Assembly: GCA_021203305.1 (NCBI GenBank)
Contig: JAJQBK010000015.1
Location: 1 to 64,000 of the forward strand
Reading direction: 5' to 3'
DNA from: Lachnospiraceae bacterium
GTDB taxonomy: Bacteria > Bacillota > Clostridia > Lachnospirales > Lachnospiraceae
DNA length: 64,000 nt
Positions 28,026-35,118 of this stretch are shown here, one piece after another (the stretch's first letter is position 1; each line of letters starts with the position of its first letter). A program made the translations under genes and the position numbers. Under the pieces are notes generated by a model, which was not told where the DNA came from, ran no database searches, and was given only the letters and a program-made list of their open reading frames with translations.

Positions 28026-29134
28026 ATCAGCTTCTCCAGCAGCGTCCAGGCCGCCTCGATGGTTTTATCCATGTCAAAATACTTATAGCTTGCCAGTCTG
28101 CCGCCAAACCAGACCTTTTCCTCCTGATCCGCCAGCGCCTTATATTTCCCATAAAGAGCCGAATTGGCCTCATCATTGATGGGATAATAGGGCTCCATGC
28201 CCGGCTTCCACTCGGTGGGATACTCCCGGCTGATGACGGTCTTTGGCTGAGTGCCGAACTCAAAATGCTTATGCTCGATGATGCGGGTATAGGGGACCTG
28301 GCGCTCCGTGTAGTTGACCACCGCGTTGCCCTGATAATTGTCGCAGTCCAGCACCTCGGTCTCAAAGGACACGGTGCGGTACTGCAGGGGGCCGTAGCAG
28401 AAGTCATAATAAGCGTCAATCATGCCGGTGTAGATGGCGCGGTTCGCGATCCCCGGATTTTCCCGAATAAAGGCCTTGTAATCCGTATTCAGCAAAATAT
28501 CCGTTCCCTCGAGCATTTTCTCAATAATCTGCGTGTAGCCGCCCATGGGAATGCCCTGGTAGCGGTCATTGAAATAATTATTATCGTAGGTAAAGCGCAG
28601 GGGAAGCCTTTTGATGATAAAGCTGGGCAAATCCTTACAATCTCTGCCCCACTGCTTCTCCGTATAGCCCTTCACCAGCTTTTCGTATACGTCCGGCCCC
28701 ACCAGGGAGAGCGCCTGCTCCTCCAGGTTCTGAGGCTCACCCAGATGCAACGCCTCAATCTGGGAGGTGATTTTGGCTTTCGCTTCCGCGGGAGTGACCA
28801 CCCCCCACAGGCCGTGGAAGGTATTCATATTGAAGGGCATATTGTACAGCTCATCCCTGTACCGCGCCACTGGGGAATTGATGTAATTGTTAAAATCAGC
28901 GAGGCCGGTAATGTACTCCCACACCTTCCGGTTGCCGGTGTGGAAAATATGGGCGCCGTACCTGTGTACCTGAATGCCCTCCATTTCCTCCGTGTAGATA
29001 TTGCCGCCGATGTGGCTCCGCACATCAATAGCCAGGCAGCTTTTCCCCGCTTTGGTCAGCGCCTGGGCGCAGACCGCTCCGAAAAGGCCGGCGCCAACGA
29101 TAAGATAATCATATTTACTCTTTTTTATTTCCAT
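28022..29134 (-). CDS. glf: UDP-galactopyranose mutase
   Basis: This flavoenzyme interconverts UDP-Galp and UDP-Galf for surface glycans. The N-terminal FAD motif YDYLIVGAGLFGAVCAQ, then YGAHIFHTGNRKVWEY, and TEKQWGRDCKDLPSFIIKRLPLR are characteristic, as is WFGGRLASYKYFDMD near the end. I use the ATG at 29134; an in-frame ATG six codons upstream is also possible. It is next to a family 2 glycosyltransferase, suggesting a galactofuranose-containing envelope polymer. Confidence 0.96.
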   Translation of the reverse strand: MEIKKSKYDYLIVGAGLFGAVCAQALTKAGKSCLAIDVRSHIGGNIYTEEMEGIQVHRYGAHIFHTGNRKVWEYITGLADFNNYINSPVARYRDELYNMPFNMNTFHGLWGVVTPAEAKAKITSQIEALHLGEPQNLEEQALSLVGPDVYEKLVKGYTEKQWGRDCKDLPSFIIKRLPLRFTYDNNYFNDRYQGIPMGGYTQIIEKMLEGTDILLNTDYKAFIRENPGIANRAIYTGMIDAYYDFCYGPLQYRTVSFETEVLDCDNYQGNAVVNYTERQVPYTRIIEHKHFEFGTQPKTVISREYPTEWKPGMEPYYPINDEANSALYGKYKALADQEEKVWFGGRLASYKYFDMDKTIEAAWTLLEKLI

Positions 29135-29255
29135 AGCTTTTCCCGCTTTCATTCTTCATTTTATCGCCTGACTGATCAATCCGCCCGACAATGCCTCCGT
29201 TTCGCTCAGGCCCGAAATACAGTAAACGACTTTATGCCGTTTACTCACGCAAAAA

Positions 29256-30269
29256 TCAGTTAAACCCGTAAACCTTCTGCGACACCTGATAGCCGATCAC
29301 CGCGACCTGTCTTCCCACCTTGCCCGGCAGATTCATGGCCACGCCCAGAAGCGTATGCCGAAGCTTTTTATACAGCCCCTCGTCCATCCTGCGGATGTCT
29401 TCCCAGAGCCGCTTTTTTTTCTCCAGATTCTCCTCCGTGCCGCTCTTAATCGCGAGGACAGAGGAAATCGTCGTGATGATGGAAAGATAATTGAACATAT
29501 ATTTCTGCAGAGGGCCGTCCGCCGGCGCGGTTTTCAGATAGGACTGCACCATCAGCCGGTTGACCTTCATCTGCTGGTCGATGCGCCCGATCATCACGCT
29601 CTCATTCACCGACTGGTCTTCCCTTCCGATGTAATAATGATACAGGGTCTGGTCCATATAATAAATATGCTTCACAAAGGGGAAGGGATCAAACACAAAA
29701 ATATTGTCCACGTAAAAGGTATGCTTCGGAAGCACCATGCCGCTTTGGCGCAGCACCTCGGTGCGGTAAATCACCGCGTGCATCAGCAGATACTTGCCCA
29801 CCGGGAAGGGCTTCATCTCCTCCCAGGTAAAGACCTGGTCCTTCGGCATATATTTTCTGTACTCCATGGTCTTTTTGTGAGTGACGCCCACCTTGTCATA
29901 GAGGAAGTTGGTGACGAACATGTCCACGCTCTCCCCCAGCTTCTCCAGCCTGTCCACGACCTCCTTCAATACCTGCTCATCCACCCAGTCGTCGCTGTCC
30001 ACCACCTTGTAAAACATCCCGGAAGCGTTGCGGATGCCGGTATTCACTCCCTCGCCGTGGCCGCCGTTCTCCTGATGAATGGCCTTCACGATGGGGGGAT
30101 ATTCTCTCTCATACCTGTCGGCAATGGCCCCCGTCTCATCCTTCGAGCCGTCGTCCACAATCAGAATCTCTATCCTCTCGTCCGCGGAAAGCAGCGTCTG
30201 AATGCAGTGCTCCATATAGGCCGCGGAATTATAGGAGGGGACCGCCACGCTCAATACTTTTTTGCTCAT
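29256..30269 (-). CDS. Family 2 glycosyltransferase
   Basis: GT-A fold: LSVAVPSYNSAAYMEHCIQTLL at the N-terminus, ILIVDDGSKDETG (DDGS), then VVDSDDWVDEQVL with the metal-binding DSDD. The C-terminal half (about 200-337) is helical with no clear membrane span. With glf downstream it probably adds a sugar, perhaps Galf, to a wall glycan; acceptor and donor are not determinable. A short AAAGGCAG site precedes the ATG. Confidence 0.88.
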   Translation of the reverse strand: MSKKVLSVAVPSYNSAAYMEHCIQTLLSADERIEILIVDDGSKDETGAIADRYEREYPPIVKAIHQENGGHGEGVNTGIRNASGMFYKVVDSDDWVDEQVLKEVVDRLEKLGESVDMFVTNFLYDKVGVTHKKTMEYRKYMPKDQVFTWEEMKPFPVGKYLLMHAVIYRTEVLRQSGMVLPKHTFYVDNIFVFDPFPFVKHIYYMDQTLYHYYIGREDQSVNESVMIGRIDQQMKVNRLMVQSYLKTAPADGPLQKYMFNYLSIITTISSVLAIKSGTEENLEKKKRLWEDIRRMDEGLYKKLRHTLLGVAMNLPGKVGRQVAVIGYQVSQKVYGFN

Positions 30270-30312
30270 GTAAAACTGCCTTTCTTACTTTTTATATCCG
30301 GAAAAATTCCTG

Positions 30313-30341
30313 TTGAAAAACTTTTGGAATCATGTTATAGT
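30313..30341 (+). promoter_or_regulatory. Promoter of the antisense antitoxin RNA
   Basis: TTGAAA (30313-30318), 17 bp, TATAGT (30336-30341) on the plus strand. The start is expected near 30348, just ahead of the structured RNA. Confidence 0.65.
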
Positions 30342-30347
30342 ATGAAC

Positions 30348-30445
30348 GTAAGGAAAGCAGCCGCCCACAAAGTGGTTAGCCTCCGGTTGACGTTATAAAA
30401 AGCCTACCTGTACTGGCCAAGTGACAAGGTAGGCTTATTTATTTT
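30348..30445 (+). ncRNA. Antisense RNA, candidate type I antitoxin
   Basis: A roughly 100-nt RNA would run from a strong promoter to a perfect 10-bp terminator stem AAGCCTACCT/AGGTAGGCTT (30400-30436) followed by ATTTATTTT. Its 3' end overlaps the stop codon end of the small holin-like toxin on the opposite strand. It contains GTGGTTAGCCTCC, similar to GGTGGTAAGCCTCC in the toxin leader, which could compete for pairing with the toxin ribosome site. The layout matches type I toxin-antitoxin loci; no experiment is implied. Confidence 0.55.
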
Positions 30446-30537
30446 CGCTTGTTATTCCTACTATCAACGTAGGCAAGCAATGCAATCAGGAATGTACCGC
30501 CCAAAAATAACAGGTTCAAAACTTCATAGGTATCCAT
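30439..30537 (-). CDS. Putative holin-like toxin, small membrane peptide
   Basis: A 32-residue peptide: MDTYEVLNLLFLGGTFLIAL followed by LAYVDSRNNKRK. A single hydrophobic helix with a charged, basic tail is the pattern of Clostridial holin-like toxins of type I systems. GGGAGGTGGTGCAG precedes the ATG. The leader contains CCTCCC that can pair with the GGGAGG ribosome site, suggesting translational self-inhibition. TTGAAG (30629-30634), 17 bp, TACCAT (30606-30611) forms a plausible promoter. The antisense RNA on the plus strand overlaps its 3' end. Confidence 0.7.
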   Translation of the reverse strand: MDTYEVLNLLFLGGTFLIALLAYVDSRNNKRK

Positions 30538-30605
30538 CTGCACCACCTCCCTTCTATACTGCAGTTAGGGAGGCTTACCACCTTGCAACACGGCTGCTGA
30601 CTGTC

Positions 30606-30634
30606 ATGGTACCATAAAAATGATAGAACTTCAA
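30606..30634 (-). promoter_or_regulatory. Promoter of the holin-like toxin
   Basis: TTGAAG (30629-30634) and TACCAT (30606-30611), 17-bp spacing, on the minus strand. It would yield a leader of about 60 nt with the ribosome site sequestered by upstream CCTCCC. Confidence 0.45.
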
Positions 30635-30769
30635 TCCCAAAAATGTTTTACAAAAAAAGGTGCCTCCTCCCGGACACCGCTATATTTTCCTTGAAAAAAA
30701 ACCATTCTTCCCTTATAATTGAAAAGCAATTGTGAAACGTCAAAAATACTTGATCCCAAAGGAGTTTTT

Positions 30770-32410
30770 ATGATATCAGCCAATAACGTAACCTACCGGG
30801 TAGGCAAGAAGGCCCTCTTCGAGGACGTCAACATCAAATTTACCGAGGGCAACTGCTATGGCATCATCGGCGCTAACGGGGCCGGCAAGTCCACCTTTTT
30901 GAAGCTTCTCTCCGGGGAGCTGGAAACCACAAACGGCGACATCGTCATGACCCCCGGGCAGCGCCTGAGCATGCTGGAGCAGGATCATTTCAAATACGAG
31001 GAATATCCCGTCATGGACGTGGTCATCATGGGCAATCAGCGGCTCTATGACATCATGAAGGAAAAGGACGCTCTCTACGCCAAGGAGGATTTCACCGATG
31101 AGGACGGCATCCGGGCATCGGAGCTGGAGGGAGAGTTCGCCGAGATGGACGGCTGGGAGGCGGAGTCTGACGCCGCCACCCTGTTAAACGGGCTGGGCAT
31201 CAGCACGGAACTGCACTATTCCCTCATGAGCGCCTTAAACGGCAGCGACAAGGTGAAAGTGCTTTTAGCCCGGGCGCTCTTCGGGAATCCCGACATCCTG
31301 CTTCTGGATGAGCCCACCAACCATCTGGATCTGGACGCTATCGCCTGGCTGGAGGAATTTCTCATCAATTTTGAAAATACCGTCATCGTGGTCAGCCACG
31401 ACCGTTATTTTCTCAATAAGGTCTGCACCTGCATCGCGGACATCGACTACGGCAAGATTCAGCTTTACGCCGGCAACTACGATTTCTGGTATGAGTCCAG
31501 CCAGCTCCTCATCCGCCAGATGAAGGAGGCCAATAAGAAGAAGGAGGAGAAAATCAAAGAGCTGCAGGAGTTCATCTCCCGCTTCTCCGCCAACGCCTCC
31601 AAATCCAAGCAGGCCACCAGCCGCAAGCGGGCTCTGGAAAAAATCGAGCTGGACGAGATCAAGCCCTCCAGCCGCAAATACCCCTATATTGATTTCCGCC
31701 CCGACCGGGAGATCGGCAACGAGGTCCTGGAGGTCAAAAATCTCTCCAAAACCATCGATGGCGTGAAGGTGCTGGACAATATTTCCTTTATTATGAACCG
31801 GGACGACAAAATCGCCTTTGTGGGCGGAAACGAGCACGCCAAGACGGTTCTGTTCCGGATTCTGATGGAGGAGATGGAGCCGGACGAGGGAAGCTTCAAA
31901 TGGGGCGTCACCACCTCCAGGGCTTATTTTCCAAAGGATTACACGGCGGAATTTGACAACGATTACACCATCGCGGACTGGCTCATGGGCTATTCTCCCG
32001 TGGACGATATCACATACGTGCGCGGCTTTCTGGGGCGGATGCTCTTCGCGGGCGAGGATGGAGTCAAGAAGGTAAAGGTTCTCTCCGGCGGAGAAAAGGT
32101 ACGGTGCCTGCTCTCCAAGATGATGATCAGCGGCGCCAATGTGCTGCTCTTCGATGAGCCTACCAACCATCTGGACATGGAATCCATCACCGCCTTAAAT
32201 AACGGCATGATCAAATTCCCCGGCGTGGAGCTGTTCTCCTGCCGCGACCACCAGCTGGTGCAGACCACGGCCAACCGCATCATGGAAATCCTTCCGGACG
32301 GCACCCTGATCGACAAGATGACCACCTACGACGAATACCTGGCAAACGATGAGCTGGCAAGAAAACGCACCGTCTACACCGCCAGCATGACCGATACGGA
32401 GGAGGTATAG
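30770..32410 (+). CDS. ABC-F family ATPase, YbiT-like
   Basis: Two nucleotide-binding domains without membrane spans, joined by the linker region with FSANASKSKQATSRKRALEK, mark an ABC-F ribosome-associated protein. The first domain has GANGAGKST and LLLDEPTNHLD, with a degenerate signature LNGSDKV. In the second, Walker A is GGNEHAKT (the last Gly is Ala) and the switch region reads SCRDHQLV instead of SHDR, while LSGGEKVR and LFDEPTNHLD are intact. So the second site may bind but hydrolyse poorly. AAAGGAG lies 5 nt before the ATG at 30770. Overall order and length match YbiT. Confidence 0.92.
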   Translation: MISANNVTYRVGKKALFEDVNIKFTEGNCYGIIGANGAGKSTFLKLLSGELETTNGDIVMTPGQRLSMLEQDHFKYEEYPVMDVVIMGNQRLYDIMKEKDALYAKEDFTDEDGIRASELEGEFAEMDGWEAESDAATLLNGLGISTELHYSLMSALNGSDKVKVLLARALFGNPDILLLDEPTNHLDLDAIAWLEEFLINFENTVIVVSHDRYFLNKVCTCIADIDYGKIQLYAGNYDFWYESSQLLIRQMKEANKKKEEKIKELQEFISRFSANASKSKQATSRKRALEKIELDEIKPSSRKYPYIDFRPDREIGNEVLEVKNLSKTIDGVKVLDNISFIMNRDDKIAFVGGNEHAKTVLFRILMEEMEPDEGSFKWGVTTSRAYFPKDYTAEFDNDYTIADWLMGYSPVDDITYVRGFLGRMLFAGEDGVKKVKVLSGGEKVRCLLSKMMISGANVLLFDEPTNHLDMESITALNNGMIKFPGVELFSCRDHQLVQTTANRIMEILPDGTLIDKMTTYDEYLANDELARKRTVYTASMTDTEEV

Positions 32411-32478
32411 TGTAAAAGGAAGTACCCTTTCATCACTGTCTGTGCCGCTATCTGAAAGGCGGCGGAATGGAGATTCAT

Positions 32479-33342
32479 ATGAGAGCAGTCGATCTGCACA
32501 CCCACTCTTACAAATCCGATGGCAGCAAATCCCCCTCTGAGCTGGTGGACATGGCTGCCGAAATCGGCCTGTCCGCCATGGCTCTCACTGACCACGACAC
32601 CACAGACGGCGTGGAGGAGGCAGTCACGCACGCCGCCGATCTGCGCGCCGCGGGCATAGAAAATGTGCCGGAGATTATTCCCGGCGTGGAGCTTTCCACC
32701 GATAAATGGGGCTGCGACATCCATGTGGTGGGCCTGTATATTGATATTCACAACGCGGCTTTGCAGAAATCCCTAACGGATTTTGTTTTCAAAAGAGAAA
32801 AAAGAAATGAGCTGATGTGTGACCGGCTGCGCAAAATGGCCGGCTTTGATATCTCTTATGAAAAATTAACGGCGGCTTACCCCGGCGCCGTGCTGACCCG
32901 GGCCCATTACGCCACCTATCTGATCGACAAGGGATATGTCAAAGACAAAAAGGAGGCCTTCTCCGTCTATCTCGGAGAGGACACTCCCTATTTCGTGCCC
33001 CGGGACAAAATCACTCCCGTGGACGCGGTTCATCTGATCTTAAACGCCGGCGGCATCCCGATTCTGGCCCATCCCATGCTGTACAAGCTGACCGAAGCCC
33101 AGCTGGAGGCACTGGTCTGTGAGATGAAGAACGCCGGGCTTGTGGGCATTGAGGCCATCTACTCCACCTATACCGTGGAGCAGGAGCGCTATGTGCGCAG
33201 ACTGGCCCAGAAATACGATCTGCTGCTCTCCGGCGGCAGCGACTACCACGGAGACGCCAAGCCCGACATCTCCCTGGGCACCGGATTCGGAAAGCTCTTC
33301 GTGCCGGAGGAGCTGCTGGATATCCTGAAGCTGCGCAGATAG
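32479..33342 (+). CDS. PHP-domain phosphoesterase (RNase AM / nucleoside bisphosphate phosphatase-like)
   Basis: The polymerase-histidinol-phosphatase metal motifs are complete: VDLHTHSYKSDGS, ALTDHDTTDG, IPGVELST, ILAHPML and GGSDYHGDAK. The family hydrolyses 3',5'-bisphosphonucleotides or trims 5' RNA ends. The start at 32479 has GGAG 6 nt upstream and begins MRAVDLHTHS, better than the in-frame ATG at 32467. It follows the ABC-F gene by 68 bp on the same strand. Confidence 0.9.
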   Translation: MRAVDLHTHSYKSDGSKSPSELVDMAAEIGLSAMALTDHDTTDGVEEAVTHAADLRAAGIENVPEIIPGVELSTDKWGCDIHVVGLYIDIHNAALQKSLTDFVFKREKRNELMCDRLRKMAGFDISYEKLTAAYPGAVLTRAHYATYLIDKGYVKDKKEAFSVYLGEDTPYFVPRDKITPVDAVHLILNAGGIPILAHPMLYKLTEAQLEALVCEMKNAGLVGIEAIYSTYTVEQERYVRRLAQKYDLLLSGGSDYHGDAKPDISLGTGFGKLFVPEELLDILKLRR

Positions 33343-33352
33343 CTTCGTTGTC

Positions 33353-33467
33353 GAGACAGTCAACCAATTTTATCCGGCTCGTTTCGCTGTGCGTCAAATT
33401 ACTTTCAGCCTGAAGACTTGCACGATGCACAGAGGCGCTCGCCCGGATAAAACTGGCCGACCGTCTC
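33353..33467. repeat. Long imperfect palindrome between convergent genes
   Basis: An arm of 25 bp (33353-33377, ending TTTTATCCGG) pairs with 33443-33467 (starting CCGGATAAAA) with a few mismatches; inner CTGTGC/GCACAG continues the pairing. It lies between the convergent PHP and 33499-33765 genes and may be a bidirectional terminator or a palindromic repeat. Confidence 0.6.
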
Positions 33468-33498
33468 TCTGTATCAGCGTTTTCATGTGCCTTCAACA

Positions 33499-33765
33499 CT
33501 ACGCCTCTACTATCAAATACCGTCCGTCCCCGACCTCAAACACCTCATCAGCCTCCAGAATTCTCTTCCCCTTCAGCCCCTCAGTGTCCAGTCCCTCTTC
33601 CTCAAAGAACTCCCGCACCTCCTTCACAGAGCCGACCACCACAGCCATGCCCTCCTCCAGAAAGTCCCGCGCCTCCTCTTTCGTGGAAAACACCTTCTTA
33701 TACAGCAGCTGCTCCTGCTTCTCCAGAAAGCACTGCACCACCACGTCATCAAATTGCTCTGTCAT
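33499..33765 (-). CDS. Uncharacterised 88-residue protein
   Basis: A small acidic protein, soluble, beginning MTEQFDDVVVQCFLEKQEQL and ending EVGDGRYLIVEA; the middle is Glu-rich (EEARDFLEEG, EVREFFEEEG). I do not recognise a family. AAGGAGACAGAA before the ATG is a good site, and it starts 10 bp after the Maf-HAD stop, so it is co-transcribed with that gene. Confidence 0.7.
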   Translation of the reverse strand: MTEQFDDVVVQCFLEKQEQLLYKKVFSTKEEARDFLEEGMAVVVGSVKEVREFFEEEGLDTEGLKGKRILEADEVFEVGDGRYLIVEA

Positions 33766-33775
33766 TTCTGTCTCC

Positions 33776-35062
33776 TTACAGTAAATCTAACAGCTCCTCC
33801 GGCCTCTCCACAATTTGCTGCGCCCTGTGCTTCTCCAGTTCCGCCCGGTCCCGGAACCCCCACAGCACGCCCACTGTCAGCGCCCCGGCGGCGTTCCCCG
33901 TCATCATATCCGTGGCCGTATCCCCCACATACATGACGTCCGAAGCCTCCATATCCCAGCCCTTCAGAATCTCCTGCACTCCCTGGGCACTGGGCTTTTT
34001 GGCGATTCCCGGCCTGTTCCCCAGCACCGTGTCGAACAGCTCTCTCCCATACAGGCTGTATACCACATCCAGCGCCTGCTCATGGGGCTTGTTGGACAGC
34101 ACCGCCAGCCGGATTCCGCCGGCCTTCATGGCCTGAAGGGTCTCCATCATCCCCGGATACGCCGTCACATTGTACGTACACTTTTCCTGAAAAATAATCT
34201 GATACCTGGCATATGCCTTCTCAAACAGCTTCAGCTCATCATCCCCGGAATAAATCAGGCAGCGCCGGATCAGAGTATCCGAGCCCTCTCCCACAAAATA
34301 ACGATACTTCTCCGGGGGAATCTCCGGCAGCTTGCAGGCCCGCATGGCATAATTGCCGCAGTAGGTGATGGACTCCAGTGTGTCCGCCAGCGTCCCGTCC
34401 AGGTCAAAGATCACTCCTTTGATTTTGCCGGAACTCACCAGGGCCGGTGCCGCTGCTCCGCTCATATGGATCAGGCCGCAGCGCTTCATCTGTGCGTAGA
34501 CCGCCGCCAGAGGCAGTCCCACCACATTGCTGTAATCCCCGCAGATCTCCGTCACATAAGGAGCAAACTCATTCTGAATGCCGTAGGCCCCCGCCTTGTC
34601 CAGACAGGTCCCCTTCTCCACATAATCCTGAATTTCCGCCGCGGAAAGAGACGCTACCTTCACCTCCGTCATATCATAGAAGGTGTGAGTTTTCTTTTTA
34701 CCACGATCCATCCAGATCAGGGTTACCCCGGTGAAAACCTGATGGGCGTTGCCGGAAAGCCTTTGCAGCATCTCCACCGCCCTTTCCTCTGTGTAGGGCT
34801 TCCCCAGAATCAGGCCGTCCAGAGCCACGATGGTATCCGCTCCCAGCACCAGGCTTTCCTCCTGCCGCTCCTCTGAGAGTTTTTCCCACACATTTTCCGC
34901 TTTCTGCGCCGAAAGCTGAGAGACGATTCGGGAGGGCCTTTTTTCCGTGATTTCTTCCTCACAGTCGCTGGGAATCACCTCAAACTCCCAGCCAAGAAGC
35001 GTCAACAGCTCCCTTCTTCTCGGAGACCCACTGGCAAGTACGATATTTTTTGTGCATTTCAT
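33776..35062 (-). CDS. Maf nucleotide pyrophosphatase fused to HAD phosphatase (PGP-like)
   Basis: Residues 1 to about 195 are a Maf/YhdE domain (IVLASGSPRRRELL; VLGADTIVALDG; GKPYTEERAVEML; YGIQ). Maf enzymes hydrolyse non-canonical or modified NTPs. Residues of about 215-428 are a HAD hydrolase of the phosphoglycolate-phosphatase type with IFDLDGTLADT, VLSNKPHEQA and YVGDTATDMMTGNAAG. A short linker (HMSGAAAPALVSSG) joins them. The fusion could couple pyrophosphate release to dephosphorylation of the nucleotide product. The ribosome site is weak. Neighbours are ppk upstream and the 88-residue unknown downstream. Confidence 0.92.
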   Translation of the reverse strand: MKCTKNIVLASGSPRRRELLTLLGWEFEVIPSDCEEEITEKRPSRIVSQLSAQKAENVWEKLSEERQEESLVLGADTIVALDGLILGKPYTEERAVEMLQRLSGNAHQVFTGVTLIWMDRGKKKTHTFYDMTEVKVASLSAAEIQDYVEKGTCLDKAGAYGIQNEFAPYVTEICGDYSNVVGLPLAAVYAQMKRCGLIHMSGAAAPALVSSGKIKGVIFDLDGTLADTLESITYCGNYAMRACKLPEIPPEKYRYFVGEGSDTLIRRCLIYSGDDELKLFEKAYARYQIIFQEKCTYNVTAYPGMMETLQAMKAGGIRLAVLSNKPHEQALDVVYSLYGRELFDTVLGNRPGIAKKPSAQGVQEILKGWDMEASDVMYVGDTATDMMTGNAAGALTVGVLWGFRDRAELEKHRAQQIVERPEELLDLL

Positions 35063-35118
35063 GTTGTCTCATTCACCGCCTTCTCAAAACAACCCATCAT
35101 CCGGCGAACACCCCCGCT

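Noticed and set aside
31265..32170. Minus-strand open frame inside the ABC-F gene
   Set aside because: A shadow frame of a conserved ATPase; no start signal or family.
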